From contig DXCT01000104.1 of NCBI GenBank assembly GCA_019115865.1, positions 1 to 64,000 of the forward strand: a stretch of DNA of 64,000 nucleotides. Direction: 5' to 3'. Positions 28,057 through 34,668 of the stretch are shown in pieces (the first letter of the stretch is position 1; each line of letters begins with the position of its first letter). The notes beneath the pieces were generated by a model, which was given only the letters and a program-made list of their open reading frames with translations, made no database searches and was not told the origin of the DNA. Source of the stretch: Candidatus Yaniella excrementavium. Lineage in GTDB: Bacteria; Actinomycetota; Actinomycetes; Actinomycetales; Micrococcaceae. The position numbers were made by a program, and so were the translations under genes.

Positions 28057-28123
28057 CCAAACTGTGATCTCTGAATGCTGTACGCGCTTTTTAGTGCTTG
28101 AAGGCCTCCCTGAATAACGTGCT

Positions 28124-28252
28124 GTTATAGAAATATCACGGATTGTTATACGAATATTTCCGCGGAAACATGCGGATGTAGCAGGTCAGGTAACAACGAT
28201 TGTCAACTAATTGTTATGCGAACGTGACATTTTGTTTTGCTTGCACTAAGCT
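28124..28252 (+). promoter_or_regulatory. promoter region of the NlpC/P60 gene with repeated GTTAT motifs
   Basis: A promoter GTGACA (28224-28229) - N17 - TAAGCT (28247-28252) is preceded by three GTTAT elements (28124, 28145, 28213). ATTGTTATACGAA and ATTGTTATGCGAA differ at one base. At two of them (28124, 28213) a related pentamer, ATCAC or GTGAC, begins 11 bases further, and the last overlaps the -35. One-turn direct repeats of this sort suggest a response-regulator (e.g. MtrA-like) operator; the factor is inferred. Confidence 0.45.
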
Positions 28253-28256
28253 AACT

Positions 28257-28404
28257 CACGGTGCCTGAGCAGAATAGGCTTTCGCACCGGCCACCAGTTT
28301 GCTTTGTACTCCGCGGCTGGCAGGCAAAACATGGCAGTTGTATAAACATGTTCATGGCGGAGTGGGGCTCAAAGTCTTACAGCACATGAGAGAGGTAAAA
28401 CCAA
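28257..28404 (+). ncRNA. structured 5' leader of the NlpC/P60 mRNA, possible riboswitch
   Basis: About 145 bases of non-coding leader separate the promoter from the GTG start. Complementary segments include CGGTGC (28259-28264)/GCACCG (28284-28289), ACTCCGC (28308-28314)/GCGGAGT (28357-28363) and, nested inside it, AACATG (28328-28333)/CATGTT (28347-28352). Actinobacterial cell-wall hydrolase genes are often controlled by the c-di-AMP (ydaO-yuaA) riboswitch, but I could not match its conserved core with confidence. The 348-base gap 28057-28404 holds nothing coding. Confidence 0.4.
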
Positions 28405-29238
28405 GTGTCGAAGCGCATTTCAACCGCACGTCACCGTGCAACTCCTGAGAAGGGCGCAACGCTAGAGGCCATGACTCAGGTCATCGGTCGTTCAGGACGT
28501 CAAGCCGCAGTTCTGGCAGCAGCCTCCGGAATGGTTCTAGCCGTACCCCCAGCAGCTAACGCTGCTCCTGTGCAGACTGATCGTGAAACATCGACTCTGC
28601 CAGCCACAAACTTTAAGTTGGAGCGCACCTCACGCAACGCGGATGTTATCTCCGCTGAGCCTGGCACCTTGGACTTGAACCGTGCTGATCTTCAATCAGA
28701 GCACACGGAACCAGAGCCAGCGACTGAGCCAACACCAGAGACTGAGTCGACTGAAGAAGAAGCCGACCTCACCCCGGTAACGCGCGAAACCGCCAACGAG
28801 TCTTCAACCCAAGACCAGAGTGAAACTCAGAGCGAAACGGAAACCGCTTCGACCACTCAGACTGAGGAAGCTCCAGAGCCTTCATCATCTGGTTCGTTGG
28901 GTGCAGTTGTCTCCGCTGCTTACTCGGGTGTTGGCACACCATACGTATGGGGTGGCAAAGGACCAGGCGGCTGGGATTGCTCCGGTTTCACCGCATGGGC
29001 TTACGCCCAGGCCGGAATCAACATCCCATCCAGCACTTCAGCCATCTTGGGATCGGGCCAGTTCGCCCGTACCTCCAGCCCTCAGCCAGGTGACCTCGTC
29101 TTCCAAAACGGTGGTAGCCACGTTGGCATCTACGTTGGTAACGGCCAGATGATCGGTGCACAGAACCCATCGACCGGCACCATCTTGCATGACGTTACTC
29201 GTAACCCACTTATGGGTTACTACACCTACACCGGCTAG
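28405..29238 (+). CDS. secreted NlpC/P60 peptidoglycan endopeptidase
   Basis: 277 residues. A long basic N-terminus leads to a hydrophobic signal segment (about 32-52) ending AANAAP, so the protein is exported. A Glu/Thr/Ser-rich linker (about 75-160) precedes a C-terminal NlpC/P60 domain (about 165-277) with catalytic C192 in WDCSGFTAWA and H239 in GSHVGIYVG. The enzyme cuts peptide stems of peptidoglycan, a role in wall remodelling and cell separation. The start is GTG at 28405 with GAGAGG upstream. Expression appears controlled by an upstream repeat region and a structured leader. Confidence 0.92.
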   Translation: MSKRISTARHRATPEKGATLEAMTQVIGRSGRQAAVLAAASGMVLAVPPAANAAPVQTDRETSTLPATNFKLERTSRNADVISAEPGTLDLNRADLQSEHTEPEPATEPTPETESTEEEADLTPVTRETANESSTQDQSETQSETETASTTQTEEAPEPSSSGSLGAVVSAAYSGVGTPYVWGGKGPGGWDCSGFTAWAYAQAGINIPSSTSAILGSGQFARTSSPQPGDLVFQNGGSHVGIYVGNGQMIGAQNPSTGTILHDVTRNPLMGYYTYTG

Positions 29239-29261
29239 GTCTTCTCTTTTACAACTGCACA

Positions 29262-29297
29262 ATCAAGGTCCCTTCTGGAAACAGAAGGGACCTTGAT
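29262..29297. terminator. terminator hairpin with GAAA tetraloop
   Basis: A 16-bp perfect stem (29262-29277 with 29282-29297) is closed by a GAAA tetraloop, an unusually stable hairpin. The T-run after it is weak (gtattta). Confidence 0.75.
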
Positions 29298-29320
29298 GTA
29301 TTTAACAGAAAGCTGGCGAC

Positions 29321-29572
29321 GTGTCCCAAACTCTGCCCCAATGGGCGAACCAACTGCTTCGGTCGTTAGAAATCGAGGCGATTACCATCGATGTTGCAGC
29401 GCTCCAAGAGATCGCCCACAACATCAACGACGAACCACAACGTGACCAGATCCTCGTTGGATTTATCGCCGGCTATGCTGCAGGACTAGCTGAAGGTAGT
29501 GGCATGGCCACGTTCCATAAAGCCCACGCTGCATCTGTGCGCTTCATGCACAAGAACTCCCCGGGGGAATAG
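29321..29572 (+). CDS. DUF6457 domain protein
   Basis: 83 residues, with a pattern typical of the small actinobacterial DUF6457 proteins: an early W followed by helices, INDEPQRDQILVGFIAGYAAGLAEG in the middle. In other genomes they often neighbour molybdopterin or formate dehydrogenase accessory genes, but none is here. Function unknown. The GTG start lacks a good ribosome binding site. It is followed by the ABC exporter gene 55 bases on. Confidence 0.7.
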   Translation: MSQTLPQWANQLLRSLEIEAITIDVAALQEIAHNINDEPQRDQILVGFIAGYAAGLAEGSGMATFHKAHAASVRFMHKNSPGE

Positions 29573-29627
29573 TTCCTAATATTTGGTGTTGACATGAGGC
29601 GGAGCAGTGAAGGGAATTCAATAAGTC

Positions 29628-31481
29628 ATGAGTATGAGCCATGCTGGTAGGGCTGCCCTGGGTGGAATGCAGCGAGGCAATGAAGAGCAATCGCTGACGC
29701 CGGGTACGATACGACGATCGTGGGCATTCATTGCACGATATCGCGCCAGACTGATCATCTACCTGACCGTCTCAGCCCTCGGTGCGGTTCTCACCGTGGT
29801 ATCGCCCATATTAGCCGGCGACGTTGTTAACGCTATCGTTGACGGATCAGACGTAGGTGTCGTGATCCGCTTAGCATTGCTCATCGCAGCTGTTGCCGTC
29901 GTTGAAGCAGTCCTTGATGTTATCTCGCGATGGCAATCCGCGTCCCTAGGCGAACGCACAATCTTTGATTTGCGCACCTCCGTCTTTAGCCACGTGCAGA
30001 CCATGCCCATCGCATTTTTTACGCGGGCACGGACCGGTGCGCTCGTGTCACGGCTCAATAACGATGTTATCGGTGCCCAGACCGCTATCGCACGTACGCT
30101 GCCAACCGTGGTCATGAACGTGGTCACGCTGGCTGTGACGCTGGTCGTCATGCTGACGACCTCATGGCAGATTACTCTCGTTTCGCTTGTCTTGTTACCG
30201 GTATTTCTCTTCCCAGCACGCTCACTTGGTTCCCGATTGGCGGTGCTGACCCGCGAACGGGCCAAACGTAACGCAGCCATGGGCGACCAAATGACCGAAC
30301 GTTTCTCGGCTCCCGGTGCAACACTGGTCAAACTTTTCGGTGAGCAGCAATATGAAGCAGATATTTTCGCAGCTCGGGCCGATAGTGTGCGTTCCTCCGG
30401 GGTCCAGATCAGTGTGTGGACTTCAGTCTTTATGACAATTTTGACTTTGGTCTCAGCGCTAGCCCTGGCCGCTGTGTATGGCATCGGTGGGTATCAGGCG
30501 CTGACGGGAGGCCTCAACGCCGGCGAGGTCGTTACCATGGCCTTGTTACTGACCAGGCTTTATGCACCTCTGACAGGGCTGGCAACAGCACGGGTCGAGC
30601 TGATGAGCGCCCTGGTTTCCTTCGAACGTATCTTTGAGGTACTAGATCTCAAACCGATGATTACTGACCCAGAAGAGCCCAAAACGATTCCAGCAGGTGG
30701 AGTCCATATTGAATTTGATGATGTCGATTTTCAGTACCCCGCGGCTTCGGAAGTATCGCTGGCGAGTCTTGAAGAGGTTGCGGTACTTGATGACCGATCC
30801 GCAGGCCAAGTGCTTCACGGTATCAACTTCACTGTGCGACCAGGTCAGACTGTTGCCTTGGTGGGTTCTTCGGGGGCCGGTAAATCAACGATCGCCAGCT
30901 TAGTGTCTCGGCTTTATGATGTTACCGGTGGTGCCATCAAACTCAATGGTGTGGATCTACGCGAAGCCAGAGCAGTGGATATTCATGATCGTGTTGGTAT
31001 GGTGACCCAAGATTCACACCTCTTCCACGCGTCGATTCGCGACAACCTTACCCTCGGACACCGCACCGTTGAAGATAAACACATCTGGGAGGTTTTGGAT
31101 AATGCTCGGTTGACCGAGGTGGTGGGGGCAATGCCCGATGGCCTCGATACCATTGTGGGGGAGCGTGGTTACCGGTTGTCCGGTGGGGAGCGCCAACGTC
31201 TAGCGATAGCTCGCTTGCTTATCGCAGCGCCGGAAGCCGTGATTCTTGATGAGGCAACCGCTTCGTTGGATGCAACAAATGAAGCCGCAGTGCAGCAGGC
31301 CCTTGATAAAGCCCTCGAAGCACGCACGGCGTTGGTCATCGCACACCGGTTATCAACCGTGGTCAGTGCCGATGAGATTCTCGTCGTAGAAGACGGACGC
31401 ATTGTCGAACGTGGTACGCACCAAGAATTATTGCAGGCGGGTCAGCGGTATGCCGAGCTATATGCGACACAGTTTGAATAA
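29628..31481 (+). CDS. ABC exporter, fused permease and ATP-binding protein
   Basis: 617 residues. Six transmembrane helices (about 37-320) of the type I exporter fold precede a nucleotide-binding domain (about 355-617) with Walker A GSSGAGKST, signature LSGGERQR, Walker B AVILDEATASLD and H-loop AHRLST. The ATPase start carries an insertion (about 380-400), common in actinobacterial members. It should work as a homodimer to export a lipid, peptide or drug. A perfect -35 hexamer TTGACA lies at 29589-29594. It is followed by a methyltransferase gene 19 bases on. Substrate unknown. Confidence 0.92.
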   Translation: MSMSHAGRAALGGMQRGNEEQSLTPGTIRRSWAFIARYRARLIIYLTVSALGAVLTVVSPILAGDVVNAIVDGSDVGVVIRLALLIAAVAVVEAVLDVISRWQSASLGERTIFDLRTSVFSHVQTMPIAFFTRARTGALVSRLNNDVIGAQTAIARTLPTVVMNVVTLAVTLVVMLTTSWQITLVSLVLLPVFLFPARSLGSRLAVLTRERAKRNAAMGDQMTERFSAPGATLVKLFGEQQYEADIFAARADSVRSSGVQISVWTSVFMTILTLVSALALAAVYGIGGYQALTGGLNAGEVVTMALLLTRLYAPLTGLATARVELMSALVSFERIFEVLDLKPMITDPEEPKTIPAGGVHIEFDDVDFQYPAASEVSLASLEEVAVLDDRSAGQVLHGINFTVRPGQTVALVGSSGAGKSTIASLVSRLYDVTGGAIKLNGVDLREARAVDIHDRVGMVTQDSHLFHASIRDNLTLGHRTVEDKHIWEVLDNARLTEVVGAMPDGLDTIVGERGYRLSGGERQRLAIARLLIAAPEAVILDEATASLDATNEAAVQQALDKALEARTALVIAHRLSTVVSADEILVVEDGRIVERGTHQELLQAGQRYAELYATQFE

Positions 31482-31500
31482 CTCGAGTCAGGAGAAGGAT

Positions 31501-32169
31501 TTGGATAGTACACAGATGACTGACGAAACATTCTGGGATCAACGTTATCGCGAAGCAACTGCGGTCTGGTCGGGCAACGTGAATACGGCATTGGCTGATG
31601 TAGTGCGAGAACGTGACCTAGAGCCGGGCAGGGCCCTGGATTTGGGTTCTGGCGAAGGAGCTGACGCACTTTGGTTAGCACAAAACGGGTGGCAGACGAC
31701 GGGACTGGATATTTCGACCGTGGCGGTCCAACGAGCACAAGCTGCTGCCAAAGCCCAAGGATTCTCTGAGGCTCAGGTTCGTTTCGAGGCTGCTGATCTT
31801 CTTTCGGGGTGGCGCAGTGACCTGACTTTTGATCTTGTCACGGCCTCGTTTCTGCAGTCCCCTGTGGCATTCGACAGGCAGCGTGCGCTTCAGATAGCTC
31901 AAGACCTGGTGGCTGCGGGCGGACGGCTCCTAGTGATTTCGCACGCGTCTTTCCCACCGTGGGCCAAAGCCCACCACGAGGCGGTCGACCACGACCACAA
32001 GCATGAAACAACCACGCCAGAAACAGAGTTGGAGTTGTTGCGATTTGATGAACGTCGCTGGTCGGTTGAAATTGCGGAGCTTCGTTCTCGAGAGATTACC
32101 GCGCCAAATGGCGACCAAGTAAGCCTGGATGACACCGTTATCCTGGCTCGACGAACTGGGTGGGAATAA
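31501..32169 (+). CDS. class I SAM-dependent methyltransferase
   Basis: About 222 residues from a TTG at 31501, chosen because GGAG lies six bases upstream; the ATG at 31516 is the alternative. Early FWDQRYREATAVWSGN and the SAM-binding loop LDLGSGEGADALWLA, then GLDIS and FDLVTASFLQS, mark a Methyltransf_25/tellurite-resistance-like enzyme. A His-rich stretch follows (HHEAVDHDHKHE). The substrate is unknown. It lies directly after the ABC exporter, probably in the same transcript, and its 3' end faces the HD gene with 14 bases between. Confidence 0.82.
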   Translation: MDSTQMTDETFWDQRYREATAVWSGNVNTALADVVRERDLEPGRALDLGSGEGADALWLAQNGWQTTGLDISTVAVQRAQAAAKAQGFSEAQVRFEAADLLSGWRSDLTFDLVTASFLQSPVAFDRQRALQIAQDLVAAGGRLLVISHASFPPWAKAHHEAVDHDHKHETTTPETELELLRFDERRWSVEIAELRSREITAPNGDQVSLDDTVILARRTGWE

Positions 32170-32183
32170 CCAGCTGTTGCTTA

Positions 32184-32822
32184 TTACTCGGGCCAGGGGT
32201 TGTCGCGGATAACTTCGACGAAATCATCACGTTGGAACCCCGGGAGGAAGTGTTGCAGAACATCAGCTTTGACATTGCCGAAGGTGGTTTCCGGACGGTC
32301 TTTGAGACCATGGGTGAAGGCCGCAAGGATCTGGTTTTTAAAGTCCGGACGCGGGTGTGCCTCAACGACTGCTTGACGCTGCTCAGAGGTGAGCGAGTGG
32401 TATCCGATGCCCAGTACATCGAGTTCTACACCGCGAGTTACTAACGCGACTTCGGAGTGCATGTGGAGCGGAATTTCTGGCGTCGTATGCAACGCGATGG
32501 CCGCCCACACCGTGTCGGCGGCATTTCCGTCTACGCCGTATTCGTTGAGGAAATCGCGGGCAACATCTGCCGCATCGATCTCGAAGCGCTGGTCAGTACG
32601 GCGGTAGGTGTCGGTGAGCCCCAGATCGTGGAACATCGCACCGACATAGAGGAGCTCCGCGTCATAGCGCAAACCTTCCTGCATGCCTCGCAATGAGCCG
32701 AAAAGGAACGTCCTGCGAGAGTGGTCAAAAATCAGATCGTCGGCGACGTCGCGCACGAGTTCTGTGGCGTCCTGCGCCATCTTGCTGTCGGGGATTGTCA
32801 CCCCGGCGATAGTTTCAGTCAC
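32184..32822 (-). CDS. HD domain phosphohydrolase-like protein
   Basis: 212 residues from a GTG at 32822 (VTETIAGVTIPDS); an upstream in-frame ATG would add 15 basic residues. An HD domain with HSRRTFLFG, then AMFHDLGLTD and AIALHTTPEIP gives the H...HD...H pattern, as in the cyanamide-hydratase-like/DJ-like HD group. Metal-dependent hydrolase of unknown substrate. Monocistronic; a terminator for dps lies between it and dps. Confidence 0.82.
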   Translation of the reverse strand: MTETIAGVTIPDSKMAQDATELVRDVADDLIFDHSRRTFLFGSLRGMQEGLRYDAELLYVGAMFHDLGLTDTYRRTDQRFEIDAADVARDFLNEYGVDGNAADTVWAAIALHTTPEIPLHMHSEVALVTRGVELDVLGIGYHSLTSEQRQAVVEAHPRPDFKNQILAAFTHGLKDRPETTFGNVKADVLQHFLPGFQRDDFVEVIRDNPWPE

Positions 32823-32962
32823 GATGGATCCGGCCTTTCGTCTGTTTCGGCGCGTGTATTGCGTCAAACGTCATCCGGGGGAGAGGACGTTTATACTAAT
32901 GTTCGCAAACTCGAACCGATCCCGGCCAGAGCCGTTGAGCGTGAATTGTTCGTTAACCAAAC

Positions 32963-32993
32963 AGTGCGCGACCCCAAACTGGGATCGCGCACT
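32963..32993 (-). terminator. dps terminator hairpin
   Basis: AGTGCGCGA-CCCC (32963-32975) pairs, with one mismatch, with GGGATCGCGCACT (32981-32993). On the minus strand it is followed by gtttggtt, a T-rich tail, directly downstream of dps. Confidence 0.65.
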
Positions 32994-33010
32994 ATTGCAG
33001 TCGGTTGATT

Positions 33011-33529
33011 TTACTCAGATACTGGGTTCAGCGAGCCGTCTGACTTGGTGATAAAGGAGCGCAGGAACCACTGGAATAGTTCAAGGCCGCGGGTAACCTC
33101 AACGAGGATATCTTCGGTCATCGGATCAGCCTTGCCAGTTTCGGCAATAGCATTGCGGAAGTCCTCGATGACACCGGTGTAGACGTCGTTCAACGCGGAG
33201 ATATGCGCCAATGTTGAGCCGCGCTGTAGGGCGTAGTCTTCCCAAGTGCGGCCGGTAACGATCGATCCGGGTGTGCCTTTGGGTGATGCGCCCATAGTCG
33301 CAATGCGTTCTGCGACCAGGTCGGCCCAGGCACGGACTTCATCTACCTGTGGGTCGAGCATCTCGTGTACCGAGATGAAGTCTGGTCCAACCACGTTCCA
33401 GTGGGCGTGCTTGAGTGTTAGGTGTAGATCATTCAGTGCATGGAGACGCACCTGGAGGATATCTGTGATGCGGTGGCTGTCTTCGAAATCCATGCCGGGG
33501 GTGGTGTAATCTGCATAGTTGTCAGTCAT
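33011..33529 (-). CDS. dps: Dps family ferritin-like DNA-protection protein
   Basis: 172 residues from the ATG at 33529 (AAAGG upstream). The four-helix ferritin-like Dps fold shows the inter-subunit ferroxidase motif KHAHWNVVGPDFISVHEMLD and the following DEVRAWADLVAERI. Dps dodecamers oxidise and store iron and shield DNA from peroxide. A DtxR-box-like palindrome lies about 120 bases upstream. Two transcripts may be possible, as a tRNA-Arg gene is upstream on the same strand. Confidence 0.93.
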   Translation of the reverse strand: MTDNYADYTTPGMDFEDSHRITDILQVRLHALNDLHLTLKHAHWNVVGPDFISVHEMLDPQVDEVRAWADLVAERIATMGASPKGTPGSIVTGRTWEDYALQRGSTLAHISALNDVYTGVIEDFRNAIAETGKADPMTEDILVEVTRGLELFQWFLRSFITKSDGSLNPVSE

Positions 33530-33645
33530 TGAGTAACCTTTCTGCCGCCGAACCGGGCAATGTGCCTTGTCGCGACAACGAATCATGTTTCTATAAGGTT
33601 CTACCCTCAGTCTCTACTCAATACCTTTTCTCGAGGCCTCGCAAG

Positions 33646-33664
33646 ATATGTAAGGCTTACCTCA
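33646..33664 (-). promoter_or_regulatory. candidate DtxR/IdeR box upstream of dps
   Basis: ATATGTAAGGCTTACCTCA matches 14 of 19 positions of the DtxR/IdeR consensus (TTAGGTTAGGCTAACCTAA), with a perfect GTAAG-G-CTTAC core. It lies upstream of the likely dps promoter rather than over it, as expected for an activating site. The regulator itself is encoded 5.6 kb away. Confidence 0.45.
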
Positions 33665-33719
33665 CGGGATTGCCAGTACTTTAGAAGGTTCAAGTGCTCG
33701 CCAGACATGGCAGTGATAG

Positions 33720-33793
33720 TGCCCCCGACTGGATTCGAACCAGCGACCTTTCCTTTAGGAGAGGAATGCTCTATCCAACTGAGCTACGGAGGC
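33720..33793 (-). tRNA. tRNA-Arg (anticodon CCU)
   Basis: Read on the minus strand: acceptor GCCTCCG with CGGGGGC, D-arm AGCTCAGTTGGATAGAGC, anticodon stem TTCCT/AGGAA with loop CTCCTAA (anticodon CCT), and T-arm GCTGGTTCGAATCCAGT. CCA is not encoded. Confidence 0.95.
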
Positions 33794-33820
33794 GAGGGGT
33801 CTAGAAGACCACAGGCTATC

Positions 33821-34498
33821 TTAGGGGATCTCGCGTTGTGGATCCATTGATGTGTCAAGGCCCGGATTATTTCGACCAATAAATTTCAGCACCAGCATGG
33901 CTGCGATCCATATGATCAGGAAAGCAAAGATCAGCCATTGCAGAACGGTTAGTGTGGAGGCAAGTGACGCATTAGCCTCAGTTATGTCGTGCAGTGCTGC
34001 TTCCCGGGTGATCGAGGCCCAGATTTCTAGGCCAGCATAGATTACGGCTGCCACTACTGCACCCCATTTGGCAAGTTTGGTGCGTAATGTCCATAGCCCT
34101 ACCGATATAACGCTGAGTCCGAGCATAACCGGGAAGATCCGACCAGCGGTGATGTGCACCCAGTTGTATTGGCCCAGTGCGTCGTCGTCCATACGTTCGG
34201 CAAGATGCTCGACGTCTGTGATGGTGAAGCCCGAAACATGGTGGTCGAGCATTGGCGTGCCACCGGTGAGCTGTTGCATGCCTTGTAGCGCCAGGATGTG
34301 GTAATAAAACCCGATAAACAACGTCACTGCAAGAACAGCGAGCACTAACATGCCGGGACTGCCTTCTTGTCGGCCGGCTTGTTGAATGTCCTGTTTCGCC
34401 TGGGCCACGGTCAAGCGTGGGCGATCTGCTTTGTTGCCTGGCGTCTGCCGACTCGCTTGATGGCCCTGGTGGTCTTTGGCTCGGCGCTTTCTTGCCAC
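33821..34498 (-). CDS. four-TM membrane protein of unknown function
   Basis: 225 residues from the GTG at 34498, with GGAGG four bases upstream. A basic cytosolic N-terminus of about 45 residues is followed by four hydrophobic segments (about 49-70, 120-138, 142-162 and 183-205). A loop between the first two holds conserved-looking LDHHVSGFTITDVEHLAERM. I do not recognise the family. It is the upstream neighbour of tRNA-Arg and divergent from pcrA. Confidence 0.6.
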   Translation of the reverse strand: MARKRRAKDHQGHQASRQTPGNKADRPRLTVAQAKQDIQQAGRQEGSPGMLVLAVLAVTLFIGFYYHILALQGMQQLTGGTPMLDHHVSGFTITDVEHLAERMDDDALGQYNWVHITAGRIFPVMLGLSVISVGLWTLRTKLAKWGAVVAAVIYAGLEIWASITREAALHDITEANASLASTLTVLQWLIFAFLIIWIAAMLVLKFIGRNNPGLDTSMDPQREIP

Positions 34499-34621
34499 TC
34501 ATCCTCCGGTGCAGATCTCTATGCCAAATTCGGCGTGGGGAATCTCAGGTCATTCTGAAATCCCTGGTGCTCATCTTAGTTGAATTCATGGGACGGTCTT
34601 GCAGGTCGTCTCCACAGCCGG

Positions 34622-34660
34622 CGAACACAGGTCAGTTTTAGTACCGTGACCGGCTAGACT
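34622..34660 (+). promoter_or_regulatory. pcrA promoter with a degenerate LexA-like box
   Basis: A -10-like TAGACT (34655-34660) ends eight bases before the pcrA ATG. CGAAC-ACAG-GTCAG (34622-34635) matches 8 of 10 fixed positions of the actinobacterial SOS box (CGAAC-N4-GTTCG) and overlaps the expected -35 position. Binding by LexA is a hypothesis. Confidence 0.35.
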
Positions 34661-34668
34661 TGGAGCCT

